From NCBI RefSeq assembly GCF_002099425.1, contig NW_018343990.1, forward strand, positions 1,736,001 through 1,800,000: a DNA stretch of 64,000 bases. The letters are read 5' to 3'. The notes below the pieces were generated by a model that searched no databases, was not told where the DNA came from, and saw only the letters and a program-made list of their open reading frames with translations. A program made the position numbers and the translations under genes. Below, in pieces: positions 1 through 13,169 of the stretch; position 1 is the first letter of the stretch; each line of letters begins with the position of its first letter. The DNA is from Phascolarctos cinereus (lineage: Eukaryota; Chordata; Mammalia; Diprotodontia; Phascolarctidae).

Positions 1-139
1 ACTTGTTGGTGAAACATAAGGTTATTCTGGAGATATACTCATTTAAAATTACAGCTGTCCCCAAGTGAAGTGGATTGCTTCTGTACATCTTCAAGTAGAG
101 AAGTAGAGACAAGACCATATGTCAGGCAATGTTGAAAGG

Positions 140-300
140 GCTTCATTTTCCACATTGTAAAATGATGAGGGGTAGGAGGGGAGCTAGATGGGTGGAGAGG
201 TTTGACTAAATTCTCTGCCTTTGTAAAAAATTAATAGTTTATGAATTGAAATAAATTACCTTTAAGTCCTCTTCCAACTCTACAGTTCTTTTATTCTTTC
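140..300 (+). repeat. MIR-like SINE fragment
   Basis: A short degenerate stretch ends with wording like CTTCCAACTCTACAG, which resembles the 3' part of a MIR/Ther-type SINE. The match is weak and the ends are uncertain. Confidence 0.35.
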
Positions 301-965
301 CTGAAAAATATAATAAAAAGGCAAATACTGCATTAAAAGTGATTACCTAAAATGAATTTTGAGGTATTTAGTACCTTGCTTATTTAAAATAATAGAAATT
401 TAATTTAAAATAATAAAATAATGATGCCCATGTTTTACAGTGTCCTGTATAAAAAAAAAGGAATCATCTAAAATGTTTTGTTATTTCAATACATTGGTGT
501 GATCACACTTAGCACAGATTTTAATATTTCTGTGACTTTTGAGTTATCATAAAAAAATTTATTCACTTATGACCAACTGATCTTGAGTTTCAGTAAGGTG
601 GTGCTCATATTATAGACATCTAATGTGTAATTAGACCAGTACTCAAAGCCTTACCAGGTGCATAATATCTTCCAGAAGTATCAACTCCATTGTTACAGTC
701 TTTGAGGATCCATGGTCTTCTCTACTCTAGAATGAGAGATGAGAATAATGTTTTATTGGAAAATGTTCCTTTCGGTAGAAAATTGATTTCACAATTTAGT
801 CTCATTTTCAAATAATTGGAACTTCTTTATAAATTTGATTATGTAGATAAAAACTAGAACTAAGACCTTCCTCTAAAACTTATTTCACATTGTAATAATT
901 AACGAAAATACCTGTATCTGGTCTGTTGTCATGGTCTGTTGATTTAACCTTTGCAATATGCCTAG
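301..965. other. Intronic sequence, nothing recognised
   Basis: AT-rich sequence with short homopolymers. I see no open frame of note, repeat signature or splice-flanked exon. Confidence 0.5.
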
Positions 966-1140
966 ATTTTTTTTGTACTTAATAGTATTTTTTCCCAATT
1001 ATATGTAAATATAGTTTTTAACATTCATTTCTGTAAGATTTTGAGTTCCCTATTTTTCTCCCTCCCTCCTTTTCCTCCTCCTTTCCCAAGACAGCAAGCA
1101 ATCTGATGTAGGTTATATATGTACAATCAGCAAAGTATAT
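966..1140 (-). repeat. L1 3'-end fragment (antisense)
   Basis: The segment opens with a T-run, then shows the marsupial L1 3' UTR read in reverse: TTTTGAGTTCC, a pyrimidine-rich block, then CAAGACAGCAAGCAATCTGA. The same phrase recurs at about 19440-19500. It is a 5'-truncated copy. Confidence 0.7.
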
Positions 1141-1164
1141 AAATTACTGCTGCTATCTTCTCTG

Positions 1165-1845
1165 CCACCTCACACTGGATTATTGCAATAGCCTGCTGGT
1201 GGGTGTACCTATGTCAGGTCTGTCTCCAATTTCAATCCATCCTTCATTCATAAACTAGCCTCCTCCTACTTTTCCAGTCTTCTTACTTTCCAAAATCTAC
1301 TCTTTAATCCAGTTGTGGGCTGTTCCTCAGATAAAACACTCCATCTCTTGGCTTGGAGTTATTTGTCCTTTTACTTTTTTGTTGAGGTCATTGTGGTGTT
1401 GTTCTGGTATTTTATTTCACATTGCTTTATTTCAGATGTCTTGCTTTATTCCACCCCCCCTTTTTTTTTACCAAATTCATTGTTTTTTACAAAACAGCAA
1501 TATTTCACTATACTTGCGTACTACAACTTTTTCAGATATATCCACAAAAAGCCATGCAAGAATACGTTAATCTTAACTTGTATCATCTTCCTCATCGTCT
1601 ATGCTGAATTCTCCTGACTTCTTTCAGTAATCAGCTAAAATTCCACCTTCTACAAGAAACATTTCCTTATCTTGTTTTTTTTAATACATTTTTCATATAT
1701 TTGCATATTGTCTCCCCAGTTAGAATGTGAGCTCCTTTAAGACAGGGACCATGTTTTTGGATTTCTTTGTGTCCCCAGAACAGTGCCTAGCACATAACAA
1801 AGGCTTATTTAATAAGCACTTATTGTTGGTATTGATGATATCCTT
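1165..1845 (+). repeat. L2 3' part, interrupted by an antisense L1 piece
   Basis: Positions 1165-1360 resemble the end of L2 ORF2 (ATTGCAATAGCCTGCTGG, CTACTTTTCCAGTCTTC). Positions 1565-1845 are the typical L2 3' tail, GTGAGCTCCTTTAAGACAGG followed by CAGTGCCTAGCACATA. In between, about 1361-1560 reads like an antisense L1 3' fragment inserted into the L2. Confidence 0.65.
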
Positions 1846-2789
1846 AATGTGTCTTTCACATCCTCCACTTTGACCAAAATTCTTTTTCCTCACTTCAGTG
1901 GGATGCCATTATAATTAGTTTATACTATGAATTATGTATGCTATGATTACAAGTATTAATCAAATTCTTTTGGAACATGGAGGGAGGGAGTGTCAAATGC
2001 GCTCAAAAGGAAAAGTTGGCAAAAAAGGCAGGGTCATGCTGTATTCAGGAAGAGGAAAGGCAAGTAGCACGTGTGAACATGCAAGACAACAGGAAGGTGG
2101 GAAAAGAAAAATAGAAACAGTTAAAGACAAGTTTCTCATGTGGAATCTATATTCTCTGTTTTTGAAAAATAAAGGGAGAGAAATATGGAAGAAAACAAGT
2201 AAAAGCCATAGATGGAGTAGATTGGGATTATGTAGTACAATAAGGGCCTCCTTCCGTCTTTAGTTTTGCTGTAATTTCTTGCCAGAAGGCAAGTTGTACT
2301 GGATTCCAATACTCTCATGTTTTCATCTTGCTATTTCTTTTGCTGTTGTTGTTGTTGTTTTTCATTTTGCAGTGTTTCCTGGAAAATCAATAGGCTTATC
2401 AATAACATCAATTTCTTTTTTAAAAATCAATATTCACTTATTTTCCCAAGTGACAGGATGAAGTATGTGAAAATCTTTTTTAGTATATTGTTAATCTTTT
2501 TTTCTTCCTAGACTTTGAAAGCTATATATAATGTTTTAAAATCAGACATTTCATATGTTGCATTTTAATAAAGTATGGCTTCCAAAATGCAAGTTTCTAG
2601 TGCTTTTATATATTTCTTTAATTTTATTTTTTCTCTTCTGTTAATGGCTTCTGGAAAAGTGAAAAATAAACATTTTTTTGGAGAAAAGGAGATGTGGCAA
2701 TTTTTTTTGGTGGATGGGGTGGGTGTTGCTTGTAAAGACTAGCAGTAGTCAGAGTAGGTAGGTACCTTCCTGTAATATGTTACTTTTTA
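1846..2789. other. Intronic sequence with a short (TTG)n run; otherwise unassigned
   Basis: Includes a short TTG repeat near 2343-2360. An open frame of 109 codons at 1934-2263 has no recognisable motif and no splice or start context, so I treat it as chance. Confidence 0.5.
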
Positions 2790-3320
2790 ATGTATTTTTT
2801 CCATGCATTTATGATCTATTTCTTACCCTATTCCTATCCAACAACAACCAAAACTAAAGAAAAGGAAAAGCTTCATCATAAACATTCATAGACTAGCAAA
2901 TAAATTCCCACATTGTCTATACCTGAAAATCTCTATATCTGCATTTTCAGTTTATCACCTTTCTGGTAAGAGGAGAATAGTATGTCTCATCTTTATTCTT
3001 ATGGACTCATGGTTTATCATTGCATTTGTCAGAGTTGTTTTTCTCTGTAATGTTCTTGTTATATAAAATGTTTGTTTAGTATCAGTTCAATAAAGGTCTT
3101 CCCAGTTTCCTCTGAAATTTGCCCTTTTATCACTTCTCATTATACAATAGTATTCCATTACATTCATGTGCTATAATTTGTTTAGTCATTACCCAATAGG
3201 AAGATACACTTCTTAGTTCAGTTTTGGGCTACCATAAGTATTTTTGTACATATAAGTCCTTTTTCTCTTTTCTTTGGGGTATACTAAGCCTAGTATTGGT
3301 TTCCTTTAGTAGATTATCTA
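2790..3320 (-). repeat. L1 3'-end fragment (antisense)
   Basis: Antisense L1 tail landmarks appear in order: TACAATAGTATTCCATTACA, a CAATAGGAAGATACACTTC stretch, GGGCTACCATAAGTATTTTT and TACATATAAGTCCTTTTTC. The same order is seen in the other antisense L1 tails of this window. Confidence 0.7.
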
Positions 3321-3689
3321 CTTATGATACCCTAATTCAGAGACCCTTTGGTTCTCTGAAAACAACTACAACTTGTAGATGAAAAGAGTAAGAGCAACAT
3401 TCCTTTGACCCCTTTTCTGTAGATAAAGTTAGGGTGTCTTAAGACTCTAAGGAGTTAGAAGCAATAAAGACCCTACCCTCCCCAAGCAAACTCTGAGTAT
3501 ATTAGGTGGAATTAGTCTGACTATACTATTTTTTTTTTGCTGATCTTTCTATAATGACTCTTAGGAGCTTTATTGAGAAAGTTTCAACTAATTCTCAGTA
3601 TACTGTGTTACTTGTTATGTGGAGTCTGTTCTCACCATACAATTTTACTGGTTAGATGAGCTCCTCTAGTAGTTTTACTATTCTGAATT
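3321..3689. other. Unassigned spacer between two L1 fragments
   Basis: About 370 bases separate two antisense L1 copies. I do not recognise it; it could be host sequence or an unclassified repeat. Confidence 0.45.
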
Positions 3690-6130
3690 TTTTTAATTAA
3701 ATTAATATTTTTTAAATAATGAAAATCTGATTTTTCTCCCTCCCACCTCCTCCCTCCCCCAAATGAAAAAGAAAGAAAAACAAAATACTGGTTACAAGCA
3801 TGTATACTTGTGTAAAACAAATTCCCCCAGTACCTGTGTCCAAAAACAAACAAATATGTTAGCACTAATTCTGTCACTTCTCAGATAGTGGGTAGCATGC
3901 TTTATCAGGAATCTTCTGGAGTCATGGTTAGTCATTGAGTTGGTTAGAATTCTAAAGTCTTTCCAAATTATTTGTCTTTATAATAATGTTGTTATTATAT
4001 CAATTCTTCTCACGGTTTTGCTCATTTTACTCTTTCAATTCATATGTCTCTTCCATCACATTCATCTAACAACTTCAGCCGTCCCCCAAATGATAGGTAC
4101 ATCCTCATTTTCCAGTTTTCTGCTACTACAAAAAAGAGTTGCTGTGAACAGTTTTGTACATATAGGTGCTTTTCTTCTCTCATAGATGTCTTTTAGAGTG
4201 TAGACTTTACTAGTAATACCATAGATCAAAAAGTATGTACAGTTTAAAAATGTTGGGGGCATAGTTCCAAATTGCTATAGCTGGACCAGTTCACTTTCCA
4301 ACCAATAATGCATTAATGAATCTGTTTTCCCTCAGCCACGTTTTCATTTTTGGTATTTTTCATTTTCATTTTTTGTCATCTTTGCCAATCTGGTAGGTAT
4401 GAGGTGAAACCTCAGAGTTGCTATAATTTGTATTTCTCTAATTCCTGATTTAGACTATGTTTTTTATATAGTTATTAAGAACTTGAATTTCTTTCTCCGT
4501 TTATATCCTTATATTCATTTTTCCACCTGGATCTTCTCTATCTCTTGCTTGGTCATGAATTCTTCCCTGACAGGTTTTTTTTCCTTGTTCCTCTCATATT
4601 TTTATATCACCTTTCATGTCTAAGTTATGTACCTATTTTTAGCTTTTATTGTTACATAGTATGAGATGTTTATCTATACCTGTTTCTGCCAAATTGCTTT
4701 CCATTTTTCCTAGCGCTTTCCATCAAATAGTGAAATCTTACCCTAATAGCTGGGATCTTTGGGTTTATCAAACCATTAAGCTGCTGTACCTGTTTGTTTC
4801 TATATATTGTATCCCTAATCTGTTCCACTAATCAACCTGTTTTTTTTAACTAGTACCAAATTGTTCTGATTCTTTTCTGCTTTTTAGTCTAGTTTGTGAT
4901 CTAGTATTGCTGGGCTACCTTTTTTCTTTTTAAAAAATTTCCCTTAAGATTTTATTCCTTTAGATGAGTTCTGTTTTAATTTTTTCCTGGCCGTATAATC
5001 ATTTGGTATGGTAGTGAATGAATAAATAGGGTAGTGTTGTCATTTGGCTTGGCATACTTGTGGACAATTAGTATTTCTCAATTATTTAGAGAATTTTTTA
5101 TTTCTGTAAAGAGTGGTGTGTAGTTGTAGTAATTTAATTTTTGTGGACATCTTCGTAAGTAGACATCCCATTATTTTATATTTGATGTAGTTATTTTAAG
5201 TGAAATCTCTGTTTCTATCTCTTCCTGCTAGATTTTGTTGGTAATTGTTGGTAACATACAGAAATGCTGATGATTTGTGTGAGCTTATTTTATATCCTGC
5301 AAGAGTTTGCCAGAGTTCATTGTTTCAGTTAATTTTTTTTTGTTTATTCTCTAGGATGCGCCAAGTAAGCCTATCATGTCATCAGCAAAAAGTGATAATC
5401 TTGTTTCCACTTTGCCTATGCTTATTCCCTCAATTTTTTTTATTATTTGCAGTTAGCCTCTTTCTACCACTGCACTGAATGTTGATAATTGACAACTTAG
5501 TTTTTGTCTTATCAGAAATGTCTCTGATTTATCCCCATTACTAATAATACTGACTCTAGGTTTTAGATGTTGTATCGTATAAAAAATATTTTCTTCATCT
5601 GTTGATATAATATGATCTTGTTTGTTTTTATTAATATAGTTGATTTTATTTATAGTTTTGCTTTTTTTCTGCACTTCTTGTTTATAGTTTTTTAATTGTA
5701 TACCTGGTATAAAATCAACCTGGTCATGTATATTTTTTGATATATTATTATTGTATTCTCCTTGATAAAATTTTAAAAAACATTCGCATCAATGATCGTT
5801 AGGAATATTGGTCTATATGTAGCTGTCTTTCTCTGTTACACATACACCATTATTTGGTTTGACTTCCTGGTTTAGATATCAAGACCAAATTTTTATCATA
5901 GAAGGAATTTAGTAGGATCCTTTTTTTTTACCCCATTTCTTTCAGATAATTTTTGTAGCTTTAAAATGTATTGTTCTTTAAATGTTCAATAGAATTAGCT
6001 TGTAAATATCTGGTTCTGGGTTTTTTTTTTATTTGGTAGCTCATTTATGGCTTTTTTGATTTCTTTGTCTGAGATTGAGTTGCTTAAACCTTCTATTTCT
6101 TATTAAGTTAATCTAATATTTTACATTTTT
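3690..6130 (-). repeat. Old L1 LINE, ORF2 reverse-transcriptase region to 3' end (antisense)
   Basis: This is the longest L1 copy in the window, about 2.4 kb, with the 3' end at the left. 3' UTR-type pyrimidine blocks (3735-3770) lead into the C-terminal ORF2 region (TTTGCCAATCTGGTAGGTAT near 4383). It then reaches the RT core: CATTCGCATCAATGATCGTT near 5782 and GGAATATTGGTCTATATG match the antisense of the L1 RT palm region known in other mammals. No long frame remains, so the copy is ancient and heavily mutated. Confidence 0.8.
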
Positions 6131-6149
6131 ATAAATATTCCTATCATCA

Positions 6150-6990
6150 AAATGATTTACCAAATAACTTCAGAGTTAGAAGAGACTTAAGAAATTAACA
6201 AGTCCAACCAGTACCCTAAACGAGAAGCTCCTATTAATATACCAGGCAAGTGATCATCCAGTCCTTGCCTGAAGATCCCTGGTGACCTACTAATTTCCAA
6301 AGCAGCTTGTTATGCTTTTGGATACTTTTAATTAAAAGGAAGTTTTTCCTTAAACCCTAAATTTTCTCCTTTGTAGCTTTTCTGAAGTGTTACAAGTTCC
6401 TCCTTTTGGGACCAAATTGTACAAATCTAATCTTCATTCCAGGATTGCCCTTTGAATACTTAATGACAGTTGTCATACCTTCTAAATCTTTTCTTCTTCA
6501 ATATAAACATAATTCCTCATTTAATATAAACTCAAGTTCCTTTTACCTTTGTGGTTATCTTCCCTTGGACAAAACTTATCAATGTCTTTACTAAAAAATG
6601 GTGCTGAGAATTGAGCATTGTACTCCAAGTGTAGTTCAGTGATGGTGCAGTATAGTAGGACTGTTATCTCCCTAGTCCTGGAAACTGTATATTCATCTAA
6701 TTATATTATCCTCTGGCTCATCTATTTCCATTTTCCCCCCAATAATTTAATGATTTTATCAAATGCTTTTATTAAACTTTAAAAAGGAAGTTCTTTGCCT
6801 CCGAAAGATCATGTAGTCATCTATGGCTTATAACTTTTTGCCTGAAACTTTTAGAAAATTTGTAAATAAAATCAGTTGCTCTTATGTTCTTACTCTTCAT
6901 TGGTTACTTCAGTATCTTCTTTAGTATTTCTGCTTAGTGCATACTCAAAGGCATTATCTTCTAATCTCTCTATCAGTAACAATTTTGTTG
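6150..6990 (-). repeat. L3/CR1 LINE relic (antisense)
   Basis: The order of phrases follows the antisense of CR1/L3: AAGTCCAACC near 6205, GGAAGTTTTTCCTTAAACCC, a CCTCCTTTTGGGACC block, then ATGGTGCTGAGAATTGAGCA and ACTCCAAGTGTAGTTCAGTG near 6600-6640. The far end (ATCAAATGCTTTTATTAAAC) fits the continuing element. CR1/L3 stopped moving long ago in therians, so this copy predates the marsupial-placental split or nearly so. Confidence 0.7.
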
Positions 6991-6999
6991 ATTTTAAAT

Positions 7000-7764
7000 A
7001 GTAGGTTTTAATCGCTATACCACATTTCCTTTGTACCATGTACAGTTATTTCTGAAGATCCTGTTTATTTTGACATATAACTACAGATTGCCATTTATAA
7101 TATTTTGCAGGGTTCAGCAAACAGCCTTGTTTTTACATAGTATATGTGTTTCAAATTATTTCAGTTTTCCTATTGAAAGCTCTTATAAAAACCCAAATAT
7201 TCCATTGGGAAAAAACCATCTGTTAAATGTTTGAAACTTTTGGTAAGTAAAGGTTAATGTTTGCTATCATGCCAAGGTAGTATAGAATACATTATGACTG
7301 ACATTAAAAATGTTTCCAATGATGCTGCTTCTCTTGAGTTTCCCAATTTTATATAGTTACTCTGTTACCCCTGCTTAAAACTTTAGTGTCATCTTTGTCT
7401 CCTCCTATTCCTTCACCCCCTTCATCCAATCAGTTTCCTATTATTGCTATAATTATAATACGTTTATTCTTTTATCAGTCATAATGTATTTGAAAGGATC
7501 ACTGGACTCTGGGTTCATGTTCTAGACTTCAACCATCCTTCCTATCAACAAGTCAGTTACTTTCTTTTAGGAGTCATCTTTAATAACCTGATTTCCATCT
7601 TCTAGAATCTCTACTATTTAATCCATCTTTCACACTGGCTCCTAGATTAATCATCCTAATGCTTGTATCAGATAATGTCATGGCACTGCTCCAAAACAAT
7701 TTTTAGGTATCATTGAGACAAAGAATAAACAGTTTAGTAAGTTTTCTTGCATAATTCAAAATTG
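7000..7764. other. Intronic sequence, partly L2-like
   Basis: No gene. Positions 7330-7700 carry phrases such as CACTGGCTCCTAGATTAATC and GTCATGGCACTGCTCC that resemble sense L2 sequence, but too diverged for a firm call. Confidence 0.4.
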
Positions 7765-7885
7765 TTTCCTAGGTACCTCAGTTTGTAAAATGAGCTAGAG
7801 AGGGAAACAGCAAACCACTCCAGCATCTTTGCCAAATGGGGTCAGGAAGAGTCAGACATAACTAAAAACAACTAAACAAAACATC
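7765..7885 (+). repeat. Marsupial CORE-SINE, 3' half
   Basis: Contains CCTCAGTTTGTAAAATGAGC, AACCACTCCAGCATCTTTGC and AAATGGGGTCAGGAAGAGTC, the tail module of the long marsupial SINE. The 5' head is missing. Confidence 0.75.
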
Positions 7886-7889
7886 TTTT

Positions 7890-8380
7890 GTCAACTTTGT
7901 TGATTCACTGGGTATGAGTTCAAACCTCAGGACTGTTTTATTTTGCATTTCTCTTGTGATTAGTCATTTGGAGCATTTTTTTTGCACATACTTTTTTTTT
8001 CTTTTAAATATAGTTCAAAGCCGTTGACAATTTATGTATTAAATAATGGCCCTTAGTCATATTTTGTTGTCATTTTTCAGTGGTCATATATATTTATGTT
8101 CGTTTCTTTTTCATCTTGGATGTAAAACTTATTAGACATTCTTTTCATTCTAGTTGTTGATTTTGTTCATACAAAACCTTTATCATTTATGAAAATAAAA
8201 GTGTGTCTTTTTATCTACTTTTTTGGATATTGAATTCTGCCCTTCGCCATAGATCTAAAAGATGCGTCCTTCCATTTTCTTCTATATATAACATGGCCTT
8301 TATGTTTAAGTTGTTTATTCATTTGAAGTTTATTATCACATGTCGTACATGTTTATATTCAGTCAAAATACTTGATGATT
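7890..8380 (-). repeat. L1 ORF2 3'-region fragment (antisense)
   Basis: Shows antisense L1 phrases: TTTTGCATTTCTCTTGTGAT, GATTAGTCATTTGGAGCATT and a long degenerate C-terminal ORF2 region. The 3' tail itself is absent. Confidence 0.6.
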
Positions 8381-8916
8381 AATATTTAAGTTTATATGAA
8401 ACAACATTTTCAAGATTATAAATTTGAAATTAAGAAAAATAATTTATTTAAATAGGGCTTTTATGTATTTTAAAGTGCTTGCAATTTTGGCTAATTTCAA
8501 AAAATAGTAGAAACTTAAATAAAACAGTTACTTTTTTTACCATTTTGTTGTTATATGTGTAGGCTGCCATTAAAATAAATAATGTTCCTGTTTATTTTTA
8601 TTTTTGAATTTTTGAACACTGCTTCTCTTGCTGTAATTTGGTGACCCTGAAACAGAGTTTGAAGTAAAAAGAAGAAATGATGGGGGAAAGAATACCTATT
8701 TCTTTAATACTATAGAACATATGGGTTAAAGTGTCTTCTTTTAGCCTAAAAGCTTTATATTACGACGTAAACCAAACTCAGCTATATTTGCTCCTATATA
8801 CAGTTGTTGGATCTCCTAAAGACCTTTCCATTCTTTGTATTCTGTTTATTATAAGAGATATTGGTATACTTAATTCCATAATTCAATATACATATGTTCT
8901 TTGTGTTTTACTGCAG
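8381..8916. other. Intron immediately upstream of the start-codon exon
   Basis: No repeat recognised. It ends in the pyrimidine-rich acceptor region of the first coding exon. Nothing here looks like a promoter or CpG island; CG dinucleotides are rare. Confidence 0.55.
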
Positions 8917-9051
<135 letters not shown>

Positions 9052-9484
9052 TAAGTAGCATTGCATAGTAAAGATTTTAAATGGATTTAAAAAATATAGC
9101 AATATCTTTGTGAACTCTATAGAAAAAGATTTTTAAAATAAATCAGTATTTACAAACTTCATTTTTATAACATAAGGATATTACATTGAAAATAATTATG
9201 ATAGATCCAAAACAAAAAGCTTCTTCCCAGATCACTCTTAAGCAAAGAGGGTACCCCTTAGTTTACACTCACTGGCTTGGCCCTTTTTCCATCCATCTCT
9301 GTTTATGGAGAAGATTATGACCAATAGCCAGATCCATTTTTTTTGAGGAAAGTTCTGTACATTAGAAAATATCACAAAATGTAAAAGAGTGAAAGAGCTC
9401 TTTGTTGGGAGCAAGATGAGTTCTCATCCCAAACTAAGAGAGAAGTTCCAGTCTCATTCAAGATGAAAACCTTACATCTCTGTT

Positions 9485-9600
9485 AACAAACATGTATTAA
9501 GCACAAACTATGTGCCAGACACTGTGCTAAGTTCCTAGGATACCAAGAAAAGGAAAAACCGTCTCTCCTCTCAAGGAGCTCATAGTCTAGTGAGGAGGAT
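9485..9600 (-). repeat. L2 3' end (antisense)
   Basis: The reverse of the L2 tail: TATTAAGCACAAACTATGTG, CCAGACACTGTGCTAAG and CTCAAGGAGCTCATAGTCTA. Confidence 0.75.
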
Positions 9601-10184
9601 ACTGAACAGTCTGGGTCCATTCATCTCTCCAAGTAATGTGTCTTTTCCCAACAAAGCTCTCCCATCAACTCCACCTGTCATACTGGCACATTGTGTTGTC
9701 ATCAGTGATCCTTTCCACCAAATATATCTCCTGCATATACACCAGCAGACAAAATGTCTGAGGAGTAGAGAAACTCAGTTTATATTTCATTATCATAAAA
9801 TTGTAGAATTTAGGAATAAGAAAGATAAAGTTGGCTTTGAAATAAATGTTTGTTGCAGCTCAGTTTCTAAATTTAATATCTAGGTATCTAGTTACGGCTT
9901 TTTAACACAAACTAGCTCAAAGTAGTGAAAGCAAACAGCAGTGCCCCTGAAGACACACTGAAGCACAATACCAAACTATGTGGCATAGCTGTAGACTGGC
10001 TGGAGATCAGCTCTGTTAGATTACCAAACTTATGTGTCATGCCTGATTGGTTTTATCAGAAATAGAATAGATAGTAAAGGCATTGGACATTGTTTAAAGT
10101 GAGTAGATAATAATGAAAATGCCAGTAGGTCCTGTAAGCTGTGGAAAAACCAAGGGATAGTGTTAATCAGATCAACCCCAAAAA

Positions 10185-10720
10185 ATTTGTTATGTGACTA
10201 CTGTGATCAGAGAGCATTGTGCTAGACACTGGATGGAATACCGAGTTAGGTAAGACATGGTCTTTGCCTTCATTGAGCTCACTGTCTAGTAGAAAAGTCT
10301 TGCAGGTACATAAATGATCATAATACAGCAATATAAATAAAGTACTCCATAAGATCTAAAAGGGGAAAAGTCACTATTGAATGACAATATTCAGCAAGTT
10401 TTCCTAACAGAAATGTCATTTGAGATCTAACATATGTAAAACAATTTGCTAACCTTAAAGTGTTTTATAAATTTTAACTTAATATTATTTGAGTTGAACT
10501 TTAAAAGCATTCAGAGATGAGAGGCAGTGTTATATTAGGCTTAAGGATCTGTGAGCAACAATATAGATGATAAAGTTTGGGACATGTATAAGGGATGGGA
10601 AGTAGCTCAGTTTATCTGGAGTAGAGATTGCCTAGAGGAGAAGACATATGGAATAGGTTGGACCAGAGTAGTAGTACCAGTTTGTGAAACACCTTGAATG
10701 TTTTCTTATCTTTAAAGTGA
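10185..10720 (-). repeat. L2 3' part (antisense)
   Basis: Starts with an eroded tail (GCATTGTGCTAGACACTGG, TTCATTGAGCTCACTGTCTA) and continues into body-like sequence to about 10720 (CACCTTGAATG region). The boundary is soft. Confidence 0.6.
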
Positions 10721-11039
10721 CAGACTGGACCAAGTAGTTTTGAAGCTTGTAGGTTTATGATCTTACAAACCTATGATCAGTGATTTACAAATTTGTAGTA
10801 TACTTATATTGCCAGAGTTCATAGAAGCAGACTTCCAATTTGTTCTATTTAGATTTCTCAAGAAACAAAGGTTAATTCTAAATTCTTTAATTATCCTCAT
10901 TCTAAAAAAAGTCAGGTTTTGTATCAAGACTAGGAAAGAGAATATGGACAGTTATATTATAGAATGTTAGTTGAAATCTGTTTCCTATATTTATTGAAAT
11001 TAAATATGTATGGAAATATATTTTGCATGACTTCACATA

Positions 11040-11190
11040 TCTAATTGATATCATATTGCTTGCCTTCTCAAGGGGGGAGGGAGGGAAGGACTTCGGAACT
11101 CAAAATTTAAAAAAATGAATGCTAAAAAAAGTGTTAAATGTAATTGAGAAATTTTTCGTGAGATAAATAAAAGTATGTTTTTAAAAATTA
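11040..11190 (+). repeat. L1 3' UTR end (sense)
   Basis: TTGCTTGCCTTCTCAAGGGG, a GGGAGGG run, GGAACTCAAAATTTAAAA and an A-rich end are the sense-strand 3' UTR of the marsupial L1. It is extremely 5'-truncated. Confidence 0.7.
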
Positions 11191-12789
11191 AATATGTCTT
11201 TAAAATGTTTAATCTCTTTTGTGCCATTGAAGAGAGTGTTCCACTAGGTTGTAATATGTGGTAAACATTTATCTTGATAACAAAATAAATTCTAAATTAA
11301 ATATATGTTAGAAATTTTAGTAGTTTGATTTTAAATACAGTTCATACTGGCCTTCTGATTTCAAAACAATGTTTATAAGTGTTTTAATAATATAGACTCT
11401 AAAAGGAATGCCTGAGTTAAATATTAGATATTCTTAAGTTAGTTTTGTTTTTTCATTAGAAATTACTTGTCCATTTGTTAAATTAGAATGGCCATATAAA
11501 GAAAAATTATCACATCATCACAAAATCAAGAGAGGTAACAGCCACATACTATTACAAGTCATTATCTCTGACTTGCCAGTTGAAAACATCCATATTTTTA
11601 AGTCTGAGATGTAGAAACAGTTTCTATTCATCACCTACTTTCTATTTACAACTAAAAAAGACCTATGAATATCTGATTTTGAAGGTCAAAACATATTTCA
11701 GCTTTAGTAATTATGAGCAATAATTATAAGAGGGTTTTAAATTTCATATTTTAGGAGTTAAATTGTTTTTCTTACATATGAGGTAGCTTGGATTTGCTAT
11801 TATTTTTGTACAGAAAAACTGAAAGTAGAGTTAGAATAACATATGTGACAAGCAAGATTGAAAACTACTCACTAAATATGGACAATTAATATTGGATTGA
11901 CAGAGTAGTTTGACTCAAATTATAAAAGCAGGTTAGGACAAAGATTAATTATACTTATCGCTCTTTAAGGAAATGTGATTTCTATTTATTGTGCCATGTT
12001 GAGCAATGAAATTTCTTTGTCCTGGAGTTCTTCTTGATGTTCCAGATATGTATAAACCAAAACAGAAAGTAAAAAAGTTTTTTTCAACATGTGCAATAAA
12101 ACAAGTTGCCTTGGCTTTATTACTACATAACTCTTACTAATTAATCATCCTACTTAGCTTTTGCTTAATTAAATGAATGGAAGTTTTTTTCCTGTTATTT
12201 TTTTTATCTGAATCTACAAAAGTCCAATCAAAGAAAACCCTAAGCCCATTCCCCCCCCAAAAAAAAATCTTCTTTAATTAGTTCTACGTTGGTATTTTTC
12301 CTCAAAGTCAAAATGAATGTAGTGTAATTTTGATATAATTGTTCTTCATGGTTTGTTTTTTTTTCAATCTTTTCCTCCTGTTCTGGGTGGTACTGTTCTT
12401 ATTGAATATGTAAAATACTAAACTTAAGTAATTATCAGATGAAATTATTCAATAAGGAGACCAAATATAAGCTAAAGCTAAAAAGCTTTTGTTGTTTAAT
12501 TTAAAAATATACTCTGACATTCAGGGTACATTTCACAATTTGACATAAGCCTGCCTTTTCAACTTTATCTTCCACTACTCACATACTCTACCTTATTTTT
12601 AAAATATAGCAGGCATCTCTTCTTCTCTCTACTCCACCATTAAAAAATATTTTTAAAAAGTCCTTGTAACAAATATCCCTCCCTCTACTTTAACAAGACT
12701 GGTCTGTTCCTTCTTATACTAATATCCCACGTATATTTATACCTTATCTTTAATGTTGGGTTTTTTTTCCCCATACCATAATAGGACAA
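11191..12789. other. Intronic sequence, nothing recognised
   Basis: About 1.6 kb of AT-rich sequence without a convincing repeat or gene signal. Confidence 0.5.
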
Positions 12790-13080
12790 TAATGTCCTAT
12801 TCCCTCCTTTCTTCACCCTTCGTTTTCAGCTATCCAGATTCTACCCATCCTTTAGGGTTCATTTCAAATGTTACTTCCTACATGAAACATTCTTATGAGT
12901 ATTACAACCTAAAGTAATTTCTCCCTCCTCTGAACTCCTAGAGTACTTTCTGTTGTTATCAATCTTTAGATACTTGGTCCTATACCATCTTTTGACAGCT
13001 ATTGTATTGTTGTCTTATATCATGAGCTTTTTGTATAAATATGCCCATCTTCCCACCTATTTAATAGGTTCAACAAACTT
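12790..13080 (+). repeat. L2 3' UTR region (sense)
   Basis: GGGTTCATTTCAAATGTTAC, TTCCTACATGAAACATTC and CTGAACTCCTAGAGTACTTT follow the sense L2 3' UTR order. The same phrases occur at about 15995 and 1640. Confidence 0.6.
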
Positions 13081-13169
13081 GAATGATTGCATATAAAATT
13101 GTGAATGTATATATATTGAATTTAACACAATAGTGATACAGCTGTCCTTTTATCTAGATCCCTTTCTGA

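Noticed and set aside
1313-1617. Overlapping 85- and 100-codon frames
   Set aside because: They run across an L2 and L1 junction in T-rich sequence and have no protein resemblance.
1-8916. Promoter or CpG island of ZMYND11
   Set aside because: CG dinucleotides are sparse throughout and no GC-rich block is present; the promoter must lie to the left of the window.
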